Shown: positions 1 through 12,121, counted from the stretch's first letter. The stretch: 64,000 nt of DNA from Pseudoneurospora amorphoporcata (GCA_033297205.1 MU859200.1:31962-95961), one strand, 5' to 3'. Notes: a model not told the origin generated them from the sequence alone. A program made the numbers and translations.

Positions 1-957
1 CTGTGCCTTGTGTGCCATTGACCAATGCCCTGCTATATGCACAGCCATTGCTATGGCACTGGGCTCAGCCCAGGGCATTGAGGCTTGAGTAGACCCACCC
101 TAGGGTGGGCCATACTCAGGCCCTATATCATGCCCTGGCTGCGCACACCTCCTTCTTGCTCTCTTCATACAACAACAGATATCGTACCTCAGACCTAACG
201 GCGCCCTTGCCCCGTGATACGGAAAGCTTTAGCACCTGAGATATCTTCTTTGATCATTGAGACTGAGATGAGAATATCAAAACATTAAAGGGAATAGGAG
301 TACAAAGAGGGCAATGGGGGAAGAAAAAGAAATGAGGGCAAAGAAGGAAGACCAAAAAGACAATAAAGAGTTCAATGTCCCCATTGTGTATTGTATTGTA
401 AGTGTCGCCCACGTTATAGGGCTGCGCTTTTACAGCGCAAAAAGATCTGGCATTGTTTAGCGGCGTTCAGGCGTTACAGTTATGTTCATTGTCGATTGTT
501 CCCTGTCCTTCCCAAATTTCAATTGCAAATGTTACAATTTCCATATCCGTTTCCTATTCGTCGTTCACATAGCTCATTTTCAATATATCTACATCTTTCA
601 AGTTTCAACTTACATTCATCGATTGGTCCCCGTTAACTATCTTCCTAGTCCGTCCTAAAATTATCGAGTGTCCGACGTCCCAAGTAGTTTTCAAAACAAT
701 ATCGGGGCCTGCCGGTACTCACCCTGACAAACCCCCACCTTCGAGGCGGCACGGACCTCCGAGCACAGAATCGATCGGCGGCCCGCACCGCAACAGGTCG
801 GAGATGGACTACTTGTACAAATAACACATCCATACAAGCGGCTAAGAAAATAGAACATACCAAGAAAAAAAGAAAAGAAAAAAAACATTAAAGAAAACTA
901 AGTTGGTTATGGACCTGGTAGAAAACCTGGGCCAAAAGAAAAAAATAGAAAAAAGAA
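1..957. other. gene-free stretch at left edge
   Basis: No supportable gene. Two short palindromes stand out: an imperfect one at 59-73 (CTGGGCT/AGCCCAG arms) and a perfect 16-bp one at 94-109 (CCCACCCTAGGGTGGG). Such paired palindromes may be the edge of a repeat, but nothing in the window lets me define it. Purine-rich, A-rich DNA follows at 270-370 and 850-955, next to the tRNA gene. Confidence 0.5.
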
Positions 958-1057
958 TGCCCAATAACAGGATTGAACTGTTGACCTTCGCATGGACTTA
1001 ATATTTCGGAAACACAAGATATTAGTACGACGCTCTAACCAGCTGAGCTAATCGGGC
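958..1057 (-). tRNA. tRNA-Ile (anticodon AAU) with a 26-nt intron
   Basis: On the minus strand the acceptor stem GCCCGAT (1057-1051) pairs with ATTGGGC ending at 959, with discriminator A at 958. The D arm (GCTC/GAGC), the anticodon stem TCGTA/TGCGA, the loop CTAATA-A with anticodon AAT and the T arm AACAG-TTCAATC-CTGTT are all present. A 26-nt intron lies after position 37, the usual site of nuclear tRNA introns. A second copy with the same mature sequence but a different intron is at 36722-36821. Confidence 0.93.
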
Positions 1058-2451
1058 TGTGTTGAATGTTATGCTTTCTGTATGCACTTATGTTTGCACA
1101 TTGATGACGAGTGGATTCGGAATGCGGAATGCGGAATGCGGAATGCGGAATGCGGAATGCGGAATGCGGAGGTTCTCACTGCACGCAGATCATGGGTGGA
1201 TGAAAAGTACAAAAATATTAAAGAAAGAGAGAAGAAGAGATGAAAGATAATATACGTTTAGATGGGATGAAATATCACAATCCTAGACGGTGTATGGCAC
1301 GTGCAATGACTTAGTCGACCGGAAGATCGGAATTTGAGACACTCGATGTCTATTGAGTATGCAAAGTCTGGACTGAATTAAAACCGCAACAAATTTTCTC
1401 ATCTCAAGTCCGCGAAGCACTAAAAATCTTTGCATTGTGAATTGCTTAGCCCAGAGGTTGACTGAAGTGGAAGTGTTGACAGACCATTTGGGGTGAGAGA
1501 CCCGAGGTGGAAGTGGAACAGCTCCGAGTTATATGTATTTTTTTGAACGGTGATCAGCGCCATCAATCCCCATCGTAACACAGCGAGCTCCTGGAAGAGG
1601 AAACAAGTCCCATAATCATCATCATCATCATCATCGCCATCTTCGTCAATATTAATTTGGGGAATTTTTTCACGTTTTTTCCTTAGCTATAGACCACGGG
1701 GTCATCAAGAGAGTAGGGTGGTTCATCACGAGTAGGAGCAGATCAGCTGCTCAGTCAGGTGCCATTGGTTATAGGTCTGAGTCTTGGAGATAAAAGGAGG
1801 AGATCCTCCTTCGAGAGCTAGAGAGAGAGAGACAGGCGGCTTGGACCAGACGACACTCCTTCTTGGAAGAATGCATTCGAGTTCTTGCCCCAGATTCGTT
1901 TTCCCGTACTAAGTTCATTCTTTCTTTACTTCGTAATCCCCTCCTGAGAAAATTGACGTTTAGATCCGCTCCCTCGCCTCTTCTTCGGAGAATACGTCAG
2001 AATACGATACTTTCGTATTAGCTCTAATCTCCTCTTAGGTGGTTGATAGTTAGCATGTGAGGATCTCCTCGTCTTTATTTTACGAATAGAATCATTTTAC
2101 AACAGATCTGCTCCCTCCCCTAAAGGTGTTGATGCTAATAATCTTCACTTCAGTCGGAGTTGGTTTTTCTGTGGTAGGGGAGCTGGTCTCTCTTCCGTGT
2201 GGTGTTTCTGCTCCAAATCAATATGCACCTAATGTCAGAGTAGTGTGAAGAAATTCGATTTGAGTAAGGTAGTCTGAGTAAAGGAATGATAATCCAATCT
2301 ATCATCTTGACCGAGATCTAACCTACGCTAGGACGACAAGGAAAGACATAAACACAAGCCCACCGCGAAAAGTCAACGATAACAACGACGACGACAACAT
2401 CACCTAACAAGGGCATCCAAATCAGAGATCAAACGCCCAACCACGCAAAGC
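1058..2451. other. intergenic region, no gene recognised
   Basis: About 1.4 kb between the tRNA-Ile and the 3' end of the FAD monooxygenase gene. It holds a 7-bp tandem repeat at 1119-1170 and an ATC trinucleotide run at about 1616-1636. No reading frame with convincing codon use was found on either strand. Confidence 0.5.
1119..1170. repeat. 7-bp tandem repeat (GGAATGC)x7
   Basis: Seven perfect head-to-tail copies of GGAATGC run from 1119 to 1167, followed by a partial GGA. The lack of any change between copies suggests recent slippage. It lies 60 bp from the tRNA-Ile 5' end. Confidence 0.95.
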
Positions 2452-3901
2452 CTAAACAACAACCTTCCTAGCCCACGGCACCCTCCCACCCCTCCCCTCA
2501 AACGGCACAAACCTCAAGATCTGCCCTTGCCTAACTAGCAGCACCGAAACCAACAGCCCTTTCGCAAAAGTCTCCATATCGCACCACGGCAGTACAAACC
2601 GATCCCAGAACCAGCTGACCCACCCCTTCTTGACCACCTCCCTGATCATCGCATGCCCTCCGTTCCAAATCGGTTTGACCTCTCCTTTGCGATCTTCTTG
2701 ATATCTTTTGAAGGCGGCCTCCAAGTCCTCTGTTAACGGCTCTTCTTCTTTATCCCCAGCAGAAAGAGAGGACAAAAGAGAATGCAGCTCATTAGCCAGC
2801 ACAGCCCCAGAATGCAATCCACACGTCATCCCGAGCCCGTTAACACTCGTACTCTTATGCACCGCGTCGCCTACAAGCACGATGCGATCGAAGAACCAGT
2901 TGTCCAGGAATCCTTCCTCTTGGTTCAACATCCTCGTGCTTCCCCTCTCCACTTTTTGCCAAACATCGCCGAACTTGACACCAGGACAGACGGCGACGTC
3001 AGCCAACGAGGCGGCGTACGCATCCATTTCTTCGTCCGTGTACCTCGGGCTGCGCTCAGAAGTTGGGCCACCGGGAAGAGGCTTCAAAGTGACGAACTGC
3101 ACGATCTCTTTCGTAGCCAAGCACTGGACCACGGCACCACCTTCGGGTCCGCCGCCTCGCGACTCGAAGAAGACTTCGGGCTCGATACCCAGCTCGAGGT
3201 TCGACGCCCGGCCGAAGATGCCGTAGAAGGTCGAGACCATCGGCTTATTGGCTAAGCGAGCGGGGTTGAGCGCATGCTGCGCTGCGAGCGAGTCCATGAT
3301 CTGTCGCGTGCGGGAGTGCACGCCGTCGGCGCCGATGACGATAGAGCCCTGGACGACAGAGCTGTCGGCGAGGTGGACGTGCACGCCGGTGGCGTGGGGC
3401 TTGATGTCGGTGACGCGGGAGTTAACGCAGATGTTGGAGTCGCGGCCTTTGAGGTGGGTGTGGAGGATCTTGACAAGCTCGGAGCGGAGGAGGGGGAGGA
3501 AGGGGTAGCCGTGGCTATTTGTTTTTTGGGATTATTTCCAGGTTGTTAGTCCGGGAGCTAGAAAGGGGACGAAAGGAGAACAGAGGAGATGCATGAGGGA
3601 GAAAAACTGACTTGTCTTGCATGGCATCCCAGAAGTTGCTGGTGGTGGTCACTTGGCCATTGTCACCGAAAAGACGCTTCTTGTAGTGGATGCCCAAAGC
3701 AACGTTTTCGAGGTCTGCGAGGAGGCCGATTTGGTCGAAGAGGCGTACTGTTTGGGGCCAGGTGAAGAGGAGCTGTCCTGAGATGTTGAGGACGGTGTCT
3801 TGCTGTTCTAGTATCACGTAGTCGATGTTGGCTCGCTCAAAGGCGTGGGCCATGTAGAGCCCAACAGGCCCGCCACCCACGATGATGACTTTGAAAGTCA
3901 T
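2452..3901 (-). CDS. FAD-dependent monooxygenase
   Basis: Two exons (3901-3612 and 3514-2452; intron with GTCAGT donor and ATAG acceptor) give 450 residues. It is a class A flavoprotein hydroxylase/epoxidase that uses FAD and NAD(P)H. The dinucleotide-binding GxGxxG is VGGGPVG at residues 8-14, the DG motif GADGVHS is at about 158-164, and the GD motif VLVGDAVH is near 310-315. The length and the C-terminal PFEGRGG...VPW tail resemble the PaxM/meroterpenoid-type monooxygenases that epoxidise alkenes. It sits 1.7 kb from an epoxide hydrolase, both transcribed leftward, which suggests an epoxidation-hydrolysis pair in the polyketide cluster. The substrate is inferred, not shown. The start is the first ATG of the GxGxxG frame; no signal peptide is seen. 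Confidence 0.88.
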
Positions 3902-5615
3902 AGTGGATCAGATGCGACTAGTACAGGATATGAAATGAAGTTGGAAGATTGTGAGCCTCGCATTGGCATATCAATGGGTGTATCACGGCTTATAGCAGCT
4001 CTATTGCCGATCGTCTTCAAGCGCCGTCATGATGTCTTGTTACCAGCAGCCGCCGTGCTGACTGGCCTCCAGCTCCGACCATTCAGCGGCGGTGAGCCGC
4101 CGAAGTTGAGAAGTATCGGCGATGGATGGTTTATGGCATGTTTTCCCAGTACTATCGACTGTTACCGCTCCACATTGACTACTCAGAAGTGGTTGCTCCT
4201 GCTTGCTGCTCTGATGATCAACCGATATCTTTCCCGAGCACAGGGCTCAAGGACAGTCGTGGAACTTTTGTCCCATGGATTCGTCAATGCGCTAGACATG
4301 TCTTGTTCACGTTGGGTATGTTTTGACAACCTCAATCGGCGAGTTGTGCGGTTCGAGTGGTACGATTTATGAGCAGGTTTCCTTTCTGTTGCTCTTATCA
4401 GTGGAACTTGCTATAGATTCCAGAGCAGACAAAAGCCGGGTCGCACTCTGGCAGACCAGGCCCTCCCTCCTCAGGGCAAAATCTTGGCAGACACGATGTG
4501 TCCGTTCAAAAGAGTTGTCTTTGGAGTCGCGCCGGGAGCATAGGGCTGGATCATTTCCTGAAGGGAACCTTATTTCTGCTGCAAGGTACTTTTGTAAACC
4601 CTCCGGCGTCCAACCAACGGACCATAGATCGCGTCGATCGAAGATGATTGCGATATCGCTCGGTGTGTGGTCAGGGGTAGCCATAAGCGGGCGTCGAGAG
4701 CCTTAACCGTGGTCATACTAGAACAGATACCAGCCTGCATCAGTGAATACGTCGGTGGTTAGTAGACTGTTTTCCCTTTCAAGCGTACTACCACATCTGC
4801 GGCATCATAAATGGAACACATCACCCCCATGCGCCTTCTTGTGACTCTGGCGCATGGCGCATTCTGAGTGTTTTCCGGAAGGGGACCCGAAGACCCTGTG
4901 TCTCGGGGCAGCAAATCCCATGCCTGATTTCCATTCCCGTTGTCGATTGCCGTGGTGCCGTTCCCGCATTCGACGCCGTGGGGGCTGACTCGGAAACGCG
5001 GTGCAACTACAACAAAGACGGCAACATGTCTTGGACTGGTTGGATGCCGCGCCCTGTCTGCTTACGTTGTAGACGGGTCGAGTTTGGGCTATGGCAAAAG
5101 AACCAACGTGGGACTTTTGTACGGCACGGGTCGGAGATCTTGGTCACATTGTTGACGGAATGGCTAGGTAGCGACGGAGTGATTCAATCGGAAATGGTGT
5201 TCGAGGGATGAAGTTGGAAAAAGCATCAGGACCCTGTTTTTAGTGGCAGCACTAACAATTAGGCCTGCCCCTGTGGCTAGCACTGCAACGGTCCCTTATT
5301 GATCAGAAAGCAGGGTGGGGTGGTGGGGTAGCTGTCTACTGCGTATGCAAGTATGCATATATCCGGTATACAAGCCGAGACAAAGACACCTGAATCCCAT
5401 CACAAGGACCAATAATCCAACACGCCCGGTCTCTAACCAATGACCTAACCGAACAAGGTGAACAAACTTCATGACACTCATGCTCATGCAGGTAGAGATC
5501 ATAGCAAGATCATCAAGCCACATTTCCGAGATCTCTCTCTATCACATCCCCGACCTGCAACCGTGATTCCCAGCAAGAGCCCGAACCTGACCTCCATACC
5601 CCCGAACTCCTAACC
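3902..5615. other. intergenic region between monooxygenase and epoxide hydrolase
   Basis: About 1.7 kb containing the promoter of the leftward FAD monooxygenase and the 3' flank of the epoxide hydrolase. Several open frames of 60-175 codons exist on both strands, but none shows a family motif or intron signals that join into a credible protein. A decayed gene is possible but cannot be identified by eye. Confidence 0.45.
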
Positions 5616-6783
5616 TCACAAAAACTGCTCCAAAAACTCTCCAACGAGCTTATTGACCTCCTCAGGCGTATGGATCAAGACCCAATGCGACGCCTCGGGA
5701 ACCACCTCCTTCCTCAGCCCCTTCGCAAAGTACTTCTCCATGCCATCAGTTAACTCCGGCGGCAGCGCAGGATCATGACCAACCATGACAATCATCACCG
5801 GAACCTGGAACTGCCAATTCGCGTACTTCTCAGCCAACGGTAACTCATCCTGCAGGTTGATCTCCCGTGTGCGATACCAGTTCATCGGTCCTTGAATCCC
5901 GTTGCGCGAGTACTCGTCGACTATAGGTATCCAGATATCAGTTAACCATCACCAATCTTCAGTCCTGCACTCATCCAAACGGTCACCAATACTCACTCAC
6001 TCATGGGAGAAAGAAAAGGGGGAGGGAGCGAAACATACCATAAAAATCCATAATCTCCTCACCCACCAAAGGCGACGCCCCAACCTCGTCCAACTTGCCT
6101 AAATCCAGCCCCTTCCACGGATCAAAAGCCATGGCCCCCGCTTCCTTGTCCACGCCCCCAAACATGGCATTCAACCACCCCCTCACCTTTTTCCTATCCC
6201 CCGCCACCGCCTTATCTATATCCCCCCCAGCATTCTGCAACTGGTACCCCAACTCCGGATGTTTCCTCACATGTTCCTCCAAGCTCGTCACTTCCCCCTC
6301 GGGCGGGGTATAAGGAATACAAAATGCAAAAACCCCCTTGATCAGCTCAGGGTAGTAAATAGCTAGTCTCCAACCTAGGAAGGCGCCCCAGTCATGAGTC
6401 CCCAACAAGACAGGCTCAAAAGGCTTCTCTGTAGAGGAAGTAACTTGGCGAATAATGTGCGCCATATGAGCAGAGAGTTTTTTGAGGGAGTATTCGGTGG
6501 GGGAAGAAGGGGAGGAGGTGAGGCCGTAGCCGAACATGTCGGGGATTATGACGCGGAGGCCGAGAGAGAGGAGAAAGGGGACTTGGTAGCGCCAGCCAAG
6601 GGAGAGGTCGGGCCAGCCGTGGAGGAGGAGGACGGTGCTGGTCGGTCCATTGGGGAAGGAGGATGAGTTGGGGTTGGCGAGGAGGTAGTGGTAGGTTATG
6701 GACTCGGAGGTGGGGGTGGAGGGGATGGTGGTGAAGTGGTGGGTGACTCGGGGGTCGTGGGGGGTGAGAGCGTCGGAGGCCAT
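5616..6783 (-). CDS. epoxide hydrolase (alpha/beta-hydrolase fold)
   Basis: Two exons (6783-6039, 5920-5616) encode 349 residues. The splice joins DFY to VDEYSRNG, restoring a motif typical of soluble epoxide hydrolases. Oxyanion HGWPD is at residues 55-59, nucleophile Asp131 in GTHDWG, acid Asp298 in VGHDPALP and base His327 in EASHWV. A lid tyrosine lies in MNWYRT (about 264). The enzyme opens an epoxide to a vicinal diol through an Asp-ester intermediate. I start at the MASDAL methionine; an upstream in-frame ATG would add a hydrophobic stretch lying in a CT-rich leader. The neighbouring FAD monooxygenase could supply the epoxide. Confidence in the family is high; the substrate is unknown. 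Confidence 0.9.
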
Positions 6784-7307
6784 GGTTTGAAGATGGGTAA
6801 GGAGACAATGGAGAAAGAAAGGGAATAGAAGGAAGAAAAGCGAATGGATGAGAATTAGAATAGGCTTTCTTATAATCACATGGGTAGAAAAGACATTACA
6901 TCTGAGCATTTGTCAAACACTCGATCGGAGGGTTATTTTCTGCACATCATATCACGTTGGCTGGCGGGCTCTGAACGCTGTGATGTTCTTTCAAGGCTCA
7001 TCATAGGTCAATGTCAGCGTAGGATGACATCGCTGACAGATTCCATCTCTTCCCGGGAAATAGCTTATGGGCTTATATCGGACTTGGGGGAAATGTCAGC
7101 ATTTCGTTTCTGCAGCCCTCTCGACTCGTCGCTTTATCTCAACTCACATTGCTCCGTTGTGGTGTAATTCAGCATCAGACAAAGACCTCAAAAGACGGCC
7201 ATGTGTGTACAATCAGTGGAATTCGTGTATCTAGATCTCTATTGTATATGACCGAACAATCTCTAATCCGGCTGCTCCCTAACAGCCCAGCGCCATTGAA
7301 GCCCCCT
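6784..7307. other. intergenic region upstream of the epoxide hydrolase
   Basis: About 520 bp that holds the promoter of the leftward epoxide hydrolase and the 3' flank of the leftward SDR. No gene or strong regulatory motif was recognised. Confidence 0.45.
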
Positions 7308-8198
7308 TTACCAGGGCACCTCGGTAAGGTCAGTAGCATTGTAGAACTTGCCATTATCTTCCTTGGTGAGGCCGTCGAGCTACACATAATACAGTAAACG
7401 TCAGTAAAACAAACTCCAGTTCGAGAGAGCCAAAGGAAAACTTACCAGCTTAACAATAAACGCCGCACTATCCCCCACCGTAACCGGCGCCTTTTCCCCA
7501 AGCCCCACCTTCTGCGCAACCCAGTTCCCCGGTCCCGTCTGGACCAGCCCCGGGTGCAGCGCAATGGTAGTCAACCACTCCTTCTGGCTGCTCGCAATAC
7601 CAGCCGTAAGCCAGTTCAGCGCCGCCTTCGCGCCTCCATACGCCGGCAGGATCCAGGCCGCCAGGGCATCTATAAGCCCGATACTTCCAGCCGTGGTTGA
7701 GACACTGGCCCACTTGGGCTCCGTGCCCTTCTTCAGCAGCGGCAAAACCGCCTGGAAGAGGAGCAAGGGGCCGATGGCGTTGATGTGGTAGTTCTCCAGC
7801 ATGTCCTTGGTGTCGACCTCCTCGATGGGAACGGTGGAGGGCATGGCGCCCGCATTCGCGATGGCGATGTCGATTTTGTCGATTCCCTGGGCTTTGATGG
7901 CCTCGACGGCGCGCGCCGGGTCGGTGGAGGAGGTGGATTCGATGTGAACAAGGAGGAGGTGGGAGCCGGGGGCCGTGGGAGCGGCCTTGAGCTCCGCGAC
8001 GGAGGGAGTGGAGAGATCACGGACAGAGCCGATTACGACGTGGTTGGGGCGGGAGAGATAGAGCTTGGCGATGCCGGAGCCAATGCCTAAGGGGAAATTT
8101 GCATGAGATTTTGCTCAAGAGTGTAAAGGGAGAGTTTTTAGGGGCGTACCCTTGCCTACACCGCTGATGAAGACGACGGTGGAATCTGTCACGGCCAT
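7308..8198 (-). CDS. short-chain dehydrogenase/reductase, norsolorinic-acid-ketoreductase-like
   Basis: Three exons (8198-8150, 8086-7446, 7379-7308) give 253 residues. The first exon codes for only 16 residues, so the cofactor motif SGVGKGIGSGIA is split by intron 1; splicing is needed for a working NAD(P)H fold. IANAGAM (the NNAG equivalent) and the catalytic triad are visible, with the Ser in STTAGSIG and Tyr/Lys in YGGAK. The phrase SRPNHVVIGSVRD after the glycine motif resembles the aflatoxin Nor-1/AflD group of ketoreductases. It lies in the PKS cluster between the epoxide hydrolase and a divergent SDR, sharing a promoter region with the latter. Likely role: ketone or aldehyde interconversion on the polyketide. 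Confidence 0.88.
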
Positions 8199-9191
8199 GG
8201 TGATGATGTACGGTTCTTGGTGGATTTGTGAGTTGGTCTGGGTCAGTGGTACTCGAAGAGGATGATGGGGGAACTGTAGAACAACCGTTGTAACAGCCGA
8301 GCCTTTTAAACAACTACAGATCGTAGTGATTCTGCGGATTTGTCAGTTCCATGGAGAGACTGGCTGACCAAGCTTCTTGGCCTCCCTCGTGCGCTTCATC
8401 ATGATGCCTCGAAATGACGACGAGTCGACGACCTATTTGGGCAGAATACGATGCGGCGTCGTACTGGGCTAGTGCCTGGAATCGGATGGGATGATTGGTA
8501 ATTGTAGGGCAAGCGATCTTTTGTCTTGATTCAAAAATATTGTCTCAGTCTTGGGAGGTCGTGAACCGGTCAGTTTTTGGTTGCGGGAAGTGTAAACTTG
8601 CAGGGTTACCCTTGTCCTCATCTTTGATTGGCCCAGACACCCTGGCCGCTGCCAAAACGGGCAAAAAGTCGGGGGCGGATCCTTCAATAACGCCGTGCTC
8701 AACCATCCTGAAGCTCATACCCGATCCCGCAAAGGCCAGCTACTTTTTGAGACAACACCAGGCTCTTGTGTCGTGCATGCTGATGGCACTCATCTTTGGA
8801 GCCATGTCAGACATTGCAACGCCAAGGCTTCAACAAAGTGATGCTTACCTGCCAAAGACCCCGACAGATATCTGTACTTCCCGTGCGAGCACAGTTGTTT
8901 TCTGGTTACCATGTGAGGATCTTGATACTCCATACCTATCCTTTCTCGGTCCGAAGCATCACCGGAGGTATCACCATCATCACCTCTGAAGCTTGAGAAC
9001 ATGCTCATGACCGTGCCATCGACTCTGAAAATATCTGCAAATGGATTCATAACATAAGTCCGAGGAAACCGAACCACCTCTAGACATCATGTTCACTCAT
9101 TCTTAGGTACCCTCCTTCTTCTTCTCATCACTCTCCCGCCACGCCTCGCTTCTCACTTAGCGCCCGACAACCACCACAGAGCAAATCAAAA
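8199..9191. promoter_or_regulatory. divergent promoter region between two SDR genes
   Basis: About 990 bp separate the start codons of two oppositely transcribed SDR genes, so both promoters must lie here. Open frames inside (for example 8495-8989) lack any family motif and are treated as chance. No TATA box or palindrome could be assigned with confidence. Confidence 0.5.
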
Positions 9192-10371
9192 ATGGCACCT
9201 CAAGCACAAAAGTTTGCCCTAATCACAGGATGTGGCGCCGGTGGCATCGGCGAGGCTCTCATCCTCGAGTACCAGCGCCGCGGCATCCACCCCATTGCCA
9301 CCCTTCTGCCCTTCGAGTCGAGCGAGCACCTCGACAAGGCAGGAATTACATGGTTCAAACTGGATGTTACCAACGAGGAGTCTGTTGTTCAGTTGAAGAT
9401 GGATATTGCTGAGTTGACCAAGGGGCGTTTGGACTTTTTGGTTAATAATGCGTGAGTTTCGGCAACGTTCCTGATGACGAGGTCAGGGAGTGTTCAATAT
9501 CTGACATGTTGCGGATACCAGCGGCATTTGCTACACTATGACAGCCATTGACACGGACGTCAAGTCTGTTCAACGCATGTTTGATGTCAACCTCTTTGGC
9601 CCAATGAGAATGGTACATCATTTCCATGATATGCTGATTGCGTCCTCTGGGATCATCGTCAACATTGGCTCCATTGGCGGCATTGTGCCCTTCGTTTATG
9701 GCTGTGAGTCCAGGATTCTTTCTTTCAAATCGGGTGCTCGACTGATCCAAACAACAGCATCCTACAATGCCTCCAAGGCGGCTCTTGCTCACTGGGGTAA
9801 CAGCTTGCGCGTAGAGCTGGCACCGCTCGGCGTCAGGGTTCTAGTTGTAAGTCTTAAGCATTTGGGTTCACCTTTATCATACTGTTCCTCTCACAATCCT
9901 GCCATCACAGATCATCTCTGGAGAAGTCGGCACCAACATTCTCAAGAACGATCACGGGAGGTCCCTGCCAGAGGGGTCATACTACTCGCCTATGGCCGAG
10001 GAGTTCAAGAACCATGTCCACAGGACACCTGGTAAGCCCTCACCATAAAACACTTACTCTCTGTCGCAGCTTTATAACAATGGCTACCCAGATGCTGCCA
10101 CCGATCGCTTCGTCTACGCCAAGAACGTCGTAGGCGAGTCTCTCAAAAAATCCCCTACCACTTGGTTCTGGACTGGAAGCTACTCCGGTGTCATCCGCTT
10201 CATGCATACCTTCTTTCCCAAGACGATATTTGTACGTACTCTCGGAATTTTAATTTGACTGAAGAGGTTTTGCTGACTGGTCGCTTGTAGGATCGCTGGT
10301 TCTCGAGCATGTTCAACCTGGCTAAGTTGAAGGAAGCGCACGATGCGGCAATGAAGAAGAAGGTGGCCTAA
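9192..10371 (+). CDS. short-chain dehydrogenase/reductase (AYR1-like)
   Basis: Six exons (9192-9451, 9522-9703, 9758-9846, 9911-10031, 10092-10231, 10291-10371) give 290 residues; every junction keeps frame and uses GT..AG. The N-terminus carries the NADPH motif TGCGAGGIGEA, followed by VNNAGICY, the Ser in NIGSIGG, and the catalytic pair in SYNASKAA. The pattern, with GGIG and an extended C-terminus, fits the 1-acyldihydroxyacetone-phosphate reductase-like SDRs often recruited into fungal metabolite clusters. Five introns in 1.2 kb is the densest exon structure in the window. It is transcribed away from the Nor-1-like SDR. Likely a cluster reductase; a lipid role like that of yeast Ayr1 is the alternative. 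Confidence 0.87.
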
Positions 10372-11450
10372 GCGTGGTATTCCTTTTGCCTGTCTGGACC
10401 CTCATGGAAACTATGGGCGTTGGTATTGAGATAAGCTGTCAGGAGTTTCGGCCGAGTTCGAAGACGTTGGATTTAGCTATTGATTAAATTCACCATGAGA
10501 AAGAATGAGAGTATTCCAGACTGTGTTCTTACAGTCACGCCTACATCGCTCCATTTACAATTCCAATTACCAAAGTTTCTGCCCAAAGAAATTCTTGGCT
10601 TTGGTCAAAAGGAGGAAAATTCTCCGTCATATCCTCCCATTACGGTGCGCACACATGGATAAAAGCACGTAACGGACGACCACCGTTAATTTCGAGCGTG
10701 ATAATGAGGTAGGTGGAAGGATTTAAGCTCTGTGACAAGGTCTCTATTGGAGTAGCGGGTGGGTTGAATACCTTAATGGAAAATAAAAGGAGGGACTGAA
10801 AAAGGCCGGCCTATGATGCAGAAACGGGACGATGGTATTGTTATGTTCGGAATCCCAGTATACCAGTATCTAAGAGGTTGCATATACTGTTGATGGCCTG
10901 CAGCAAAATCGCTGTACAGCAACGCAACAGTAATGCACCCCAAAAAATGACAAGTTGTGAATGGGGCGCTGTAAATACAGGGCATGCGAGCTGGAAAACC
11001 AGTCTTCATCGCTTTCATACTGGTATAAACATGGGGTCTGGCGCAGTATGAAAACGAGGAAAGTAGTAAGATCTCCAACGATTTCTGGCCTTCTGATTGG
11101 TCAGATGCAGGCCATTGGGGGAGTTGGGGGAAGTGCAGCGACTTACAGATTTTTACTGGAAAACAGCCAAATGCAAAAAGCAACGGCAGTATGGTGTTGC
11201 TTACTGTTCTTACTGCCATATAAAATTTCTTAAGTTATCTTGTGGCCCAATGTGTCACAAGACAAGCCACTTCGGTGAGCACCACTCTTTCACCAACCAG
11301 AGAAGGCCAAAGAAAGAAAAAAAAACAATCATGACATTGCAGAACATGCACTTCAAAAGATTTGCTAGCATAAGAACCCTTTAATTCTCCTCTAAGCCTT
11401 TGCACACTGAATCTGATTTATCAGGGACAGAAAGAAAGCACCAAGCCAAT
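10372..11450. other. convergent intergenic region
   Basis: About 1.1 kb between the 3' ends of the rightward SDR and the leftward cupin. No coding frame with recognisable content; expected to hold two 3' UTRs. Confidence 0.45.
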
Positions 11451-12121
11451 CTACCGCCCTTCATAATGCTCCTTCAACCTCCCCAGATACCCCTCGACCT
11501 TTTCCCCCCTCGCATCCACCACCTCCTTACAATCTAACAACACCCACATCACCCTCCCCGGCAGCGTTCCGTTCCCGGTCACATTTACCCACTTATGCGC
11601 CGTCGCTCTCTGCACGCTCACATCTCCCTGGCGCATGATGCGCTTCTCGCCCGAGTCCAGAATCAACTCAAACACGCCCTCGACAATGATGCCGTAGTCG
11701 ATGGTCATGGCGCGGTGGAGGGGGGACTCAACACCCGGGCCGAAGTCGATCATGCGGACTATGGAGCCCGATTTATAGTGGAAGGGGGGCTTTTCTCTTG
11801 CATCAGTACCACCAGTTCGTGGGTAAAAGGTGGGTAGACGGGAACAATAGGGGTGGGGGGAAAACATACCTCCTTCTCCTTAGCCTTCTGGATATCAACA
11901 TTGTTGTTGAGATCCACCGGCGTCTCTTGTGTAGAGTAGAGCAAGTTCGAGATGGCTTGGTTCTGGACCATGAAGCGGTGGTGGTCGCCGTGGTCGGAAT
12001 GCAGGAAGACGGATTCGCCTTGCTCGTTGAGGCCGGTGATGTGCCGGACAATTTGGCGGAGGCCGGGGGCGGGGAAGGATTCGACGTAGTAGCCGTTTGG
12101 GTTGTTATTGGGAGGTGCCAT
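11451..12121 (-). CDS. small cupin protein (copy 1)
   Basis: Two exons (12121-11870, 11789-11451) encode 196 residues. The acceptor AAAAG|CCC was chosen because it keeps frame and falls at exactly the position of the intron in the second cupin of this cluster. Residues 95-165 form a cupin barrel: VRMIDFGPG, then HRAMTIDYGIIVEG, SGEKRIMRQGDV and ATAHKW. Of the usual ligands, the first His, the Glu (IVEG) and the last His are present, but the second His of HxH is Ala (HRA). Cupins of this kind accompany HR-PKS and SDRs in salicylaldehyde clusters, where one is reported to be needed for aromatic product formation. Cytosolic, no signal peptide. The exact reaction cannot be read from sequence. Confidence 0.88.

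Noticed and set aside
3845..4684. Open frames on both strands upstream of the monooxygenase
   Set aside because: Overlapping each other, no motifs, no consistent splice pattern. A decayed gene could not be shown.
6784..6909. Upstream extension of the epoxide hydrolase with a hydrophobic stretch
   Set aside because: The family starts near MASDAL; the extension is leader sequence rich in TTC/CTT and not a believable signal peptide for a cytosolic enzyme.
8495..8989. 164-codon frame between two divergent SDR genes
   Set aside because: No family resemblance; position matches a shared promoter.
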